A DNA stretch of 24,033 nt. It comes from Polaromonas sp. Lineage in GTDB: Bacteria > Pseudomonadota > Gammaproteobacteria > Burkholderiales > Burkholderiaceae. Below, piece by piece: positions 8,339 through 15,150 of the stretch; the stretch's first letter is position 1; each line of letters begins with the position of its first letter. The stretch covers positions 1 through 24,033 of the forward strand of contig PNMH01000060.1 in NCBI GenBank assembly GCA_013823505.1, in the 5' to 3' direction. Position numbers and translations under genes: made by a program. A model generated the notes under the pieces. It had not been told where the DNA came from, made no database searches, and saw only the letters and a program-made list of their open reading frames with translations.

Positions 8339-8491
8339 TTCATGCTCGCGATCAGTGCGTTTGAAGCGCTTCGCGATGCGATGGCGCAGGCGGGCGGGAA
8401 GCCTGAGGGAATGACTGCGCCGCAGGCGGCGGAAGAGATGTTGAGGTCGGTGGGGAAAGTGGCGGGAGCTTCATTTGCAGAGGTGGAGTGA
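8339..8491 (+). pseudogene. 3' remnant of a second xdhB copy
   Basis: Reading 8339-8491 in frame gives FMLAISAFEALRDAMAQAGG, then KPEGMTAPQAAEEMLRSVGK, a short tail ending FAEVE, and TGA. It aligns with the C-terminus of intact XdhB from Phe754 (bases 2297 onward). By hand count there are 17 differences in the first 114 bases, about 85% identity, many of them third-position. The copy lacks everything upstream, including the GEPP glutamate, so it cannot be functional. A short opening from the ATG at 8342 exists but is best read as debris. The divergence means this is not a recent duplication of the resident gene. It marks the join between the transporter block and the low-GC island. Confidence 0.85.
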
Positions 8492-8709
8492 TACGTCCTG
8501 ATCGCCGTTGCACGCGGATTTGATCGGCCGGCATGCAGCGATTGCTGACTTTGTGGATAGAAAGCTGAGCCTGCAGTCCTTGCCGCATTTCGGTCATCCA
8601 GGCCCAGGCAATCACATCTGTTGAGTGTCAGCTCGTGAGGGTGCTGCAGCCGTTGCAGCGCTCTGTGTGGCGCGTACGCGGCGCTTTCATGCGTCTAGGC
8701 GTCATCGCG
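8492..8709. other. Non-coding left flank of the low-GC island
   Basis: I found no credible gene, insertion-sequence end or tRNA here. A small hairpin (GCTGCA 8643-8648 with TGCAGC 8654-8659) and the nearby palindrome CGCGTACGCG lie downstream of the minus-strand membrane-protein gene and might end its transcript, but neither is followed by a T-run on that strand. Confidence 0.5.
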
Positions 8710-9804
8710 CTAAGTGCCCCGAATGCTCTTGATGAGATTGGCAAGTTGTTCAGCGCCATCAAATGTTGACGGGATCCCCTCACTATCCGGTACGAGGCTA
8801 CTGAAGACAACGGCCTCGAACTTTGAAAGTACAGTCGGATCGTCTTTCTTTATTTTTGTTGAATACTCGGCGTAGCTTTGTACGAACTGGCACAGGGCGA
8901 TTCGAAGATCTAGCTGAAGAACCTGCGCCTTTACGGAGCGGAATTGTGCAAGGACTACTCGGAAAAAATAGATAAGAATCACCTCAATGGTGAGGATGGC
9001 AGGAAGGGTGTACAGCAGCAACCCCTTCTCGGACTCGATGGTGTCCATATGAGAAAGTACATAACCTATTTGGGCTCCCGGAGGGAGGATCATCACAATA
9101 GCGAGCACTGTTAGAGACCAAAAGGCGACTCTGCGCTCGGTGATCTTCATCTTTGCTAAATGCCGAAATCCATCGACTAGTCCAACAAAGTTGTAGGACG
9201 ATGTCGCGTCCTTTAGTCCTTGCTTGATAGAGTCAACGTGTAAGCGTCGTTGATCGAGCTCGGAGTCCCAGTCTGACTTAAGTTTTGTCGCCGCTTCAAC
9301 AGTTTCCGAGAACTTGCGAAACTCTGCGATCGAAGGATCGTTCAGCAACTTCTTCGCCACTTGGACTGGCATCGAGTATCTTGCAAACGTAATCTGCTGA
9401 CGATCGTTACCGGTAAATAGCTCCAGGTTCTCATCAACAAAATTTCCGATTCGACGGACCTCAAAGCTTGGGTCAGAAGGCTGTGTGAACTCAAGCTCAC
9501 AGAGAAAGCGAAAGGCCGAGGTGAAAGTCGAAGTAGTCGCTGCAGTCCTCTTTTCTTCTGCTAACTCCGGAAACTCACGCACTTCTCGCATGAAGTGATC
9601 GCCTATCCATTCAATATTGGCGGTGCAGTATTCATCGAATCGCGCTGCGTTCGCGATCATCAGCTCAACGATCTGCAGAAGTGACTTGGCCACTTGAGAC
9701 ATGTCCGACGTTGATGCGTAGCTACGAAGCGTCCTCGAGAAATGGCGCAGCGCCTCGAGATTCTCGGGCGTCGAGAAGAACGGTGTCTGGGAGGGTGCGG
9801 GCAT
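8710..9804 (-). CDS. Membrane protein of unknown function: helical N-domain, two transmembrane helices, cytoplasmic tail
   Basis: I do not recognise a named family for this 364-residue protein. Residues 1-220 are soluble and largely helical and charged, with heptad-like stretches around 160-200. Two hydrophobic helices follow at about 226-250 and 262-283. A conserved-looking tail begins QLDLRIALCQFVQSYAEYSTK (about 297-317). There is no signal peptide; both ends are probably cytoplasmic. The ATG at 9804 is preceded by AAAGGAAA. It is the last gene of the four-gene minus-strand island, 83 bases after the second small paralog. Its lower GC matches the island, not the flanks. By analogy with known anti-phage operons, a helical sensor or scaffold with a two-helix hairpin could be a membrane effector. 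That is inference only. Confidence 0.8.
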   Translation of the reverse strand: MPAPSQTPFFSTPENLEALRHFSRTLRSYASTSDMSQVAKSLLQIVELMIANAARFDEYCTANIEWIGDHFMREVREFPELAEEKRTAATTSTFTSAFRFLCELEFTQPSDPSFEVRRIGNFVDENLELFTGNDRQQITFARYSMPVQVAKKLLNDPSIAEFRKFSETVEAATKLKSDWDSELDQRRLHVDSIKQGLKDATSSYNFVGLVDGFRHLAKMKITERRVAFWSLTVLAIVMILPPGAQIGYVLSHMDTIESEKGLLLYTLPAILTIEVILIYFFRVVLAQFRSVKAQVLQLDLRIALCQFVQSYAEYSTKIKKDDPTVLSKFEAVVFSSLVPDSEGIPSTFDGAEQLANLIKSIRGT

Positions 9805-9819
9805 GGTTTCCTTTGACGC

Positions 9820-9876
9820 ATAACGTTAGCGCTAAGCTGCCTGCCGTAGCGGGTCAGCTTGAGCGAAGTATCAGAA
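9820..9876 (-). repeat. Imperfect hairpin resembling an integron attC site
   Basis: CGCTAAGCTG (9830-9839) pairs with CAGCTTGAGCG (9855-9865) with one unpaired base. An inner CCG-TAG-CGG hairpin (9844-9852) lies in the loop, and the outer flank holds the palindrome TTAGCGCTAA (9826-9835). On the minus strand the right end reads GCTAACGTTATGC, reminiscent of the attC core GTTRRRY. One bulged base in a long stem is characteristic of attC sites. The matching R'' core on the other side (near 9866-9876) is poor, so the assignment is weak. It lies between the second small gene and the membrane-protein gene. Confidence 0.3.
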
Positions 9877-9887
9877 GTCACGGCACA

Positions 9888-10235
9888 CTACTTCAGAAAC
9901 CAAGCGAGCTCGGTACCGTTCCAGCCGTGGTACTTTTCTCTAAACGCCTGCATAGCCGCGACATACTGCGAAAAGACCAAAGTCACGTCACTCGCTTGCG
10001 GAACATCATCCTCGTTTAGCAAGTCTAGGAACTCGATGGACTCCTCGTCTGCCAAGACTTCTCGGACTCGATTCAAAAGACGATTGGCCATTACCAACTT
10101 GCTTTTGCTCACAACGGCATCGGGCTTCTTCTTCGCAAGGTCCTTGAACTCTTCGAACATCGCGGCGAGCAGTGGCGTCATGACGTCATGGGTCGATGCC
10201 TTCTTCGAAGTGGTCGTCGCTTGATTCTTGGCCAT
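9888..10235 (-). CDS. Small hypothetical protein, paralog B of a tandem pair
   Basis: The 115-residue cytoplasmic protein is not assigned to a known family. It is clearly related to the gene just upstream: both share the pattern KKxPxDAV-x-K-x-KL, then EDDVPQxSDV (75-84 here), SQY (89-91), an FR near residue 98, and a C-terminal NG followed by Trp. The ATG lies one base after the neighbour's TGA (TGATATG), so the two are almost certainly translated together, perhaps as a fixed-ratio complex. The first 18 residues are a Ser/Thr/Lys-rich tail. Predicted structure is helical up to the acidic EDD motif. It has no transmembrane segment and no visible catalytic motif. Confidence 0.78.
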   Translation of the reverse strand: MAKNQATTTSKKASTHDVMTPLLAAMFEEFKDLAKKKPDAVVSKSKLVMANRLLNRVREVLADEESIEFLDLLNEDDVPQASDVTLVFSQYVAAMQAFREKYHGWNGTELAWFLK

Positions 10236-10236
10236 A

Positions 10237-10641
10237 TCAGTCTTTCAGATACTTCGGTTTGGTTGAGCGAATTAGTATGTTTCCATGCTCATCCACTTTG
10301 TCGCCTTCTCCACCTTTCACGCTCCAGTACCAAGAGCCATTCCGCAAGACAACTTGGTTGCCACGAAACTTCTCCATGCACTGCAGGTACTGGGAGAGAA
10401 TAAAGACAACGTCGCTATTCTGAGGAATATCGTCTTCTGAGAAGACTTCAAAGTCGTCAAACGGCCTATAGCGTTCAGCCAGAAGTGCGTTGCTTTCACT
10501 CAACTGACTGTTGATGAACTTCAACTTGAACTTGTTGACCGCGTCGTTAGGGCTTTTCTTTGAAAGTATTGACATTTCCTCATAGAGGCCAAGAACCTGG
10601 CCAGCCAACTTTTCAAATCTGTCTACGTCCAATGAATTCAT
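10237..10641 (-). CDS. Small hypothetical protein, paralog A of a tandem pair
   Basis: The 134-residue soluble protein is of unknown family. It shares the EDDIPQNSDV motif (69-78), LSQY (82-85), the KKSPNDAVNKFKL helix (28-40) and the FR...NGSWYW end region with the protein encoded next. Spacing between motifs is identical (14 residues from the first Glu to SQY), so the pair arose by duplication. Copy A has an extra C-terminal stretch of about 25 residues, rich in Gly, Lys and Asp. The ATG is preceded by AAAGGAT and starts 10 bases after the nuclease stop, so it belongs to the same transcript. A structural or regulatory partner of the nuclease is plausible; no toxin or antitoxin signature is seen. 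Confidence 0.8.
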   Translation of the reverse strand: MNSLDVDRFEKLAGQVLGLYEEMSILSKKSPNDAVNKFKLKFINSQLSESNALLAERYRPFDDFEVFSEDDIPQNSDVVFILSQYLQCMEKFRGNQVVLRNGSWYWSVKGGEGDKVDEHGNILIRSTKPKYLKD

Positions 10642-10651
10642 GGTAATCCTT

Positions 10652-12070
10652 TCAAGATGGGCAAGTGCGACGAAACTCGATGTACTTCTTCTTCAGAACT
10701 TCGATGGGTGTCCGCTGCTTACTCTCGTAGACATCAACCATCAATTGAATGTCTGCATCGGTGACCGCAATCATGCACTTGCGCTGCGACGACCAAAGAT
10801 CAACGGTATTCTTGTACATCGCAGACGGTAGAGGATGGCGCGTCAAGAAAACACCAAAGTTTCCGATTCCGCCCTGAAGGTATCGGTTTAGTTGATTCAA
10901 ATGATCCGAGTCAATCTTCGCAACATTTTTCATCTCAAAAACTAGTTGCCGGTTACCATATTCAGCAAAAATTTCGTCGAGAAAGTCGATGCTTCGGTTG
11001 TTGTAGAAAATCAAGTCGCGGACATGGCGACCTGATTCTGTGCGGCTCTGCGGTTGGGCAAAGTCAAGGTGTGGGTATAACAGTGTTGCCATTAGCTCGG
11101 TACACAGGCTTTCGTACTTGGCGTCTGCTCCATCGTCTTTGCCGGACGGAAGCTTCAGCAAGTCAGCTAGTTTTCGCCGTGCTGAGAGAACCGGGATCTG
11201 CGAAAACATCGGATCGTTCTTGCAATCTGCACCAGCCTTCTTCTTCAGGTCAATGTAGCGTTCGACTACACCGTAGTTATCACGGTTGTACTGCAGGACC
11301 TTAACTCTGTCGGCCGGCTCATTTGGATTGAAAATTTCGTCTCGCGGGCACGCTGTTTTGAAATAGTCTTCAAAGTTGATCCAAGGAGTAAAGCGCAACC
11401 AACGTTTCGGCGTGAAGATGAGCGGCTCGCCGCTGTGTGGATTAATCGGGAGACGCACTTTAACGTTTCGTTCAAGCGCATTGGACCTGTAGCTATACAC
11501 CGACTCGAGCGATACAAGCTGAGTTGGAATAGCATTTATTTCACATTGCTCGAACGTGTAATCAATCAAAAACGATTTTAGGTAGTTACACGAAATGTCA
11601 CTTATTCTGTCTTTTGATATCCCGCCCACGTAGAGTTGAATGACTTCAAAGTGCGTGAATCCAAACTGACTGTATTCTGGGATTGCCTCAAAGAGCCCGA
11701 GTACTTCTGCTGCTTGATCCTTACTTATACGAACACCACGTCTGGACTTTGATAAACCCAAACCGACTTCACTGCACTCGGAGAGCTCGACGAGGGTTTC
11801 GATGGCAGTATCTCTTTTGCCCTTCTTGGTCAAATAGTTCAGGTGGTTGAAGGAGTTCACTATCGATGTATGAAGGGCCTGGTCTTGCTGGGACGGAGAC
11901 TTCCATAGCAAGAACGGATCGACATAAAGAGGCAAGTCTTCATCCAAGAACTGGATGACGAAGTCGAGTTCGGCCTGTGATTTATGAACACCAAAATGGT
12001 CAGTGAGGCGCGGCCGAATCAGCATGAGTTGTGCCAAAGAGATGTAGTTCGGTCGAGTGTAGGTTGTCAA
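10652..12070 (-). CDS. Probable PD-(D/E)XK-fold nuclease of an uncharacterised island system
   Basis: In this 472-residue protein the last third fits a restriction-endonuclease-like core. A helix glutamate lies in KYESLCTELMATLLYP (Glu320/Glu325), then Asp352 in RDLIFYNN, then Glu379-x-Lys381 in LVFEMKNV, and a helix with Gln393 in HLNQLNRYL, followed by a strand GVFLTRH. This order (E, D, ExK, Q) is typical of Mrr/RecB-type PD-(D/E)XK enzymes. Residues 1-310 form a separate domain with LDEDLPLYVDPFLLWKSPS, SECSEVGLGLSKSR and GISKDRISDISC segments that I cannot name. The start is a TTG at 12068-12070 with GGAG five bases upstream; the first internal ATG (residue 16) would remove N-terminal sequence. 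It heads the four-gene operon, and GC is well below that of the flanking genes. The nuclease call is motif-based; the defence role is inferred from architecture. Confidence 0.75.
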   Translation of the reverse strand: MTTYTRPNYISLAQLMLIRPRLTDHFGVHKSQAELDFVIQFLDEDLPLYVDPFLLWKSPSQQDQALHTSIVNSFNHLNYLTKKGKRDTAIETLVELSECSEVGLGLSKSRRGVRISKDQAAEVLGLFEAIPEYSQFGFTHFEVIQLYVGGISKDRISDISCNYLKSFLIDYTFEQCEINAIPTQLVSLESVYSYRSNALERNVKVRLPINPHSGEPLIFTPKRWLRFTPWINFEDYFKTACPRDEIFNPNEPADRVKVLQYNRDNYGVVERYIDLKKKAGADCKNDPMFSQIPVLSARRKLADLLKLPSGKDDGADAKYESLCTELMATLLYPHLDFAQPQSRTESGRHVRDLIFYNNRSIDFLDEIFAEYGNRQLVFEMKNVAKIDSDHLNQLNRYLQGGIGNFGVFLTRHPLPSAMYKNTVDLWSSQRKCMIAVTDADIQLMVDVYESKQRTPIEVLKKKYIEFRRTCPS

Positions 12071-12472
12071 GCTTGCTCCAGCCTAAACACTGAGATGGTC
12101 TGTGTCTGCTTCAGCAAGGCGTTTGTGTTGTAAGGCAGAGCAAGGCCGCTGGATCCAATGCCAACAATCCATCATTGCAAGCCGTGCTCGGACGTCCCAG
12201 TCCACCGAACGCATTCGAACGACAGGTATGGAAGGACCTACTGACGCTCGAGCGCGGCTTGCCGCAATGACCGGAAGGCACCGTCGTGACGATTCAGTGC
12301 TTCGACTACGAACGTCCGAGACCAGTCTGCAGTTGCCTCACAACCCTTCTGATTGGAAAGCAACGTCAAACTTGGCGGCTAAGCGCACGGCCGTTTTCAG
12401 CCTTGCAACCCACTCGACTCTTAACCTCGCGATAGCATCCGCCTGCAAGATTTTTTGCCGGAAGGAGACAAG
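12071..12472. other. Non-coding right flank of the low-GC island
   Basis: These 400 bases separate the nuclease start from the VOC gene and must hold the promoter of each, but no convincing -35/-10 pair stands out. A plus-strand opening of 128 codons (12102-12488) runs over the VOC start and ribosome site in another frame. It is Arg/Ser/Thr-rich without family features and is not a gene. No insertion-sequence end, tRNA or long repeat is seen. Base composition is intermediate between island and flank. Confidence 0.55.
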
Positions 12473-12865
12473 ATGTTCAGTCATGTGATGGTGGGGTCCA
12501 ACGACCTGGAGCGCTCGAAGATGTTCTACACCGCGGTGCTCGGCACGCTCGGTGTGGGCGCACCGGTGGAAAACACAGCAGGTTCAGGCCACAAGCGGCT
12601 CTTCTTCCGCCACGAAGGCACCTCGTTCTGCGTGAGCGAACCCATCAACGGGGAAGCGGCCTGCCCCGCCAACGGCGGCACCATCGGGTTCAAGTGCGCG
12701 TCAGCCGAGCAGTTGCAGGCGTTTCATGACGCGGCGGTGGCGCACGGTGGTGTGTCGATTGAAGAGGCACCCGGCCCGCGTGGCGGCCCATCGGGCAGCA
12801 TGCACCTGGCCTATGTGCGCGACCCGGACGGCAACAAGCTCTGCGCGCTGTACCGCGTGCCATAA
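12473..12865 (+). CDS. VOC (glyoxalase/bleomycin-resistance fold) family protein
   Basis: The 130-residue protein is a single VOC unit with paired beta-alpha-beta-beta-beta modules. It opens FSHVMVGSNDLERSKMFYTAVLG (metal-ligand-position His4) and closes with GSMHLAYVRDPDGNKLCALYR. The usual closing glutamate ligand (DPDGNxxEL) is absent, replaced by Cys-Ala, as in several lactoylglutathione-lyase-like proteins of unproven activity. The ATG at 12473 is chosen because AAGGAG lies at 12462-12467; an in-frame upstream codon at 12455 overlaps that site. It converges on the dehalogenase-like gene with an 8-base gap. A role in glutathione-linked aldehyde handling or resistance is possible, but the substrate is unknown. 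Confidence 0.9.
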   Translation: MFSHVMVGSNDLERSKMFYTAVLGTLGVGAPVENTAGSGHKRLFFRHEGTSFCVSEPINGEAACPANGGTIGFKCASAEQLQAFHDAAVAHGGVSIEEAPGPRGGPSGSMHLAYVRDPDGNKLCALYRVP

Positions 12866-12873
12866 ACAGAGCT

Positions 12874-14979
12874 TCAAGCCTCTGGCGCGCCTTTGTCGCG
12901 TCGCCGCCGCGCGGCCAGGGGCGACTCGGCCGCCGCGTAGGCGGCCAATCCCGCCGGGCGGTCGATCGGCAACACGGTCTTCAAGGTGGTGCCGCCGGGC
13001 GGCTGCAACACAGGCGGATAGAACGCGAGCTTTTGCGCTTTGGCGAGCTTGTCGGTGCGCGACGGATCAAGGTCGCGCTCGTTCGCGCCACCCGGCGGCG
13101 CCACCGCTACACCATCCACGATCTCCAGATCGAACCACCATCGCTTCACCGCATTGCGCTGGCCGCCGCCGCTGCTGTCGTCGTGCGCAATCAGCTGGCG
13201 GCGTGAGGCCGGCACGTCGATGGACAGCCACAGCAAACGCTCGGACTCCACCAGGTCCTCGCGGTTGTAGGGGCAGGTCTTCATGCAGCGGCCGCAGGCC
13301 GATCCCTTCATGTTGGTGAGCCGGTACTTGCCGCACTTCTCCACGTCGGGTTTCCAGATTTCGTAGCCGTTGAACATCACCTTGGGGCCGAAGGGGATGG
13401 CGTTGCAGGGGCACTCCCGCGCGCACTTCATGCACAAGTTGCACATGGCCTGGAGACCGAAGTCGATCGGCTTGTCCACGGCCAGCGGCAGATCGGTCGT
13501 GAACAGCACCGACTTGGATCGCGGGCCGATGAAGGGGTTGAGGATCAGCTCGCCGATGCGAGAGAGTTCGCCCAGGCCGGCCATCAGCACAGCTGGCAGG
13601 TGCAACAGCTCGGAGTGGGCGTTGGAATGCGCGCGCGCCGAGTACCCCATGCGCCGCACATGGGCGGCCATCACGCCGGCCATGGTGGCCCCACGCAGGT
13701 AGGCCCGCATCGATTGCGCGCCCGATATCCAGTCGTCGCCCGAGGCGCCTTCCATGGTCTCGAAGCCCTGGTCCATCAGCATCACCACGGCGTAGCGGTG
13801 GTAGGGCTCGATCGGCTTTCCCTCCACTTCGTCGTGCGAGTAGTACATCCAGGGCTCGGCCTCGCAGATGCCCACCAGGTCGGCCCCCATCACATGGGCC
13901 AGGGCCTTGATGGCGTCGGCATTGCGCTGCGGGTCCGACAGGTCACCACCCACGCCGGTGGGCTGCAGGGGCTCGCGCGTGCCCTGCATCGGGACCAGGG
14001 CGCGGATCAGGGGCGTCATGGCCAAGGCCAGCGGGTGCTTCACGGCAAAGCGGGTGCGCTCGGTTTTCGCTTTGTCGCCGAGGTCGCCGGCCAGCGCGCG
14101 GGTGAACAGGTCGGCGCGTTTGGGCACGCGGGTGATTTCTTCACGCAGCACCAGGGTGGTGGGCTCGTCAACACGGCGGATGCGCTCCATCGCGTAGCGG
14201 CCCATGTGCACCGGGCGCTTCGCGAGTTCATCGTCTTCAAATCCGGGCCGGGTGCCGGGTGTCCCCATGTAGGTCTCGGCGTCCGGCCAGTCCAGCGAGG
14301 CATCGGGTGCGATGGGCAGGTCGGTGGCCAGCGGGTAGTCGGTGGTGACGACGGCGATGCGAAAGCCGCGCTTTGAAAAGGGCATGGCCAGTTCACCGTT
14401 CACCGCCTTGGCCACGCCCGCGCGCTGGGCCAGGGTGCTCAGGTCCACCTGCGTGCTCCCCGCCACGTGCCCGCGCGCCGTCCAGCCAAGCGCGCGGATG
14501 TAGCCGGCCATCACCACCGCCACCTCGGCGCAGCGCAGGTCGGTGCGCTCGGCGTTGGTGCCGCGGATCCATTCCGCGCCGGGCTCACCCGGTTTGGGTT
14601 CGCGGCTGAACTCCATCAGCAGCACAACCGCATGGGTGTGTGACGGATGTTCTGCCTGCAGCCAGTCCTGCGGCCCAAGCTCGCAGACGCCGGCCAGGGT
14701 GACTTCGAGGAAATAGGCCGACGCCTTGAGGTTGCGGGCGCGCGTGACGAGGTCGTCGGGCACCGGCGCACGAGCGGGCGCGATCGCGCCATCCAGGTGC
14801 TGGTCAAAGAGCGCGCGGTATTCGGGCAGCGCGCCCAGCACCGCATCGGCACCGGGCTGCACCGCATCGCCGGGCTGGAGCACGCCCGCCGTCGGCTCCA
14901 CGTCGGCGCGTGGCAGAAGCTCGGTGGGCAAGACACCGAGATCGAACGACCGATCACGGTTGGAGTAGAGACGGGCCAT
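12874..14979 (-). CDS. Reductive-dehalogenase-like protein with duplicated N-domain and two 4Fe-4S clusters
   Basis: This 701-residue protein resembles the cytoplasmic, catabolic type of cobalamin-dependent reductive dehalogenase (about 700 residues, as in NpRdhA). Residues 80-225 and 355-505 repeat the same domain: GVCELGPQDW and GICEAEPWMYYSH, then GWTARGH and GYSARAH, then TTDYPLATDLPI and TTDLPLAVDKPI. The second copy continues into a ferredoxin region with Cys513, 516, 519 and 523 (CxxCxxCxxxCP) and Cys549, 562, 565 and 569. There is no Tat signal or membrane anchor gene (rdhB), unlike respiratory enzymes. GGAGG lies just upstream of the ATG. The halogenated substrate, if any, and cobalamin binding are not demonstrated. 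A QueG-like epoxyqueuosine reductase is less likely given the size and duplication. Confidence 0.82.
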   Translation of the reverse strand: MARLYSNRDRSFDLGVLPTELLPRADVEPTAGVLQPGDAVQPGADAVLGALPEYRALFDQHLDGAIAPARAPVPDDLVTRARNLKASAYFLEVTLAGVCELGPQDWLQAEHPSHTHAVVLLMEFSREPKPGEPGAEWIRGTNAERTDLRCAEVAVVMAGYIRALGWTARGHVAGSTQVDLSTLAQRAGVAKAVNGELAMPFSKRGFRIAVVTTDYPLATDLPIAPDASLDWPDAETYMGTPGTRPGFEDDELAKRPVHMGRYAMERIRRVDEPTTLVLREEITRVPKRADLFTRALAGDLGDKAKTERTRFAVKHPLALAMTPLIRALVPMQGTREPLQPTGVGGDLSDPQRNADAIKALAHVMGADLVGICEAEPWMYYSHDEVEGKPIEPYHRYAVVMLMDQGFETMEGASGDDWISGAQSMRAYLRGATMAGVMAAHVRRMGYSARAHSNAHSELLHLPAVLMAGLGELSRIGELILNPFIGPRSKSVLFTTDLPLAVDKPIDFGLQAMCNLCMKCARECPCNAIPFGPKVMFNGYEIWKPDVEKCGKYRLTNMKGSACGRCMKTCPYNREDLVESERLLWLSIDVPASRRQLIAHDDSSGGGQRNAVKRWWFDLEIVDGVAVAPPGGANERDLDPSRTDKLAKAQKLAFYPPVLQPPGGTTLKTVLPIDRPAGLAAYAAAESPLAARRRRDKGAPEA

Positions 14980-15134
14980 GAAGCCTCCGGGTGGGGTGGA
15001 CTTGGAACAGCCAGATCATGCCGCCTGACTGCCCAGTCTGTGCTCGGGCGCCACCAGCGCCTGGCCCAAGCAAACCTCCACCCGGTGAGGCAGGCCATGG
15101 TGGCCACACCGCCCCCATGGAAGAGCCCGAGAGA

Positions 15135-15150
15135 TGAGGCTGTGGCCTCA
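15135..15150 (-). terminator. Small hairpin containing the alcohol dehydrogenase stop codon
   Basis: TGAGGC (15135-15140) and GCCTCA (15145-15150) pair perfectly around a four-base loop. On the minus strand the first arm begins with the TGA stop of the dehydrogenase gene. No T-run follows, so it may only weaken readthrough into the dehalogenase-like gene 168 bases on. Confidence 0.35.

Noticed and set aside
12035..12070. TTGACA at the nuclease start as a -35 box
   Set aside because: It overlaps the TTG start codon, and the matching -10 region would lie inside the coding sequence with a poor match. GGAG upstream supports translation from the TTG.
12084..12140. A second attC-like site upstream of the nuclease (minus strand GCCTTACAACAC ... 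GTGTTTAGGC)
   Set aside because: The outer arms pair only in part and the interior lacks the L'/L'' arms with a bulged base; too weak to list as a feature.
8339..12472. Island as prophage, transposon or integrative element
   Set aside because: No integrase, transposase, phage structural gene, tRNA target or flanking direct repeat could be seen in the window.
12102..12488. Plus-strand 128-codon opening right of the island
   Set aside because: Overlaps the VOC ribosome site and start in another frame, has no ribosome site or family similarity, and is Arg/Ser/Thr-rich.
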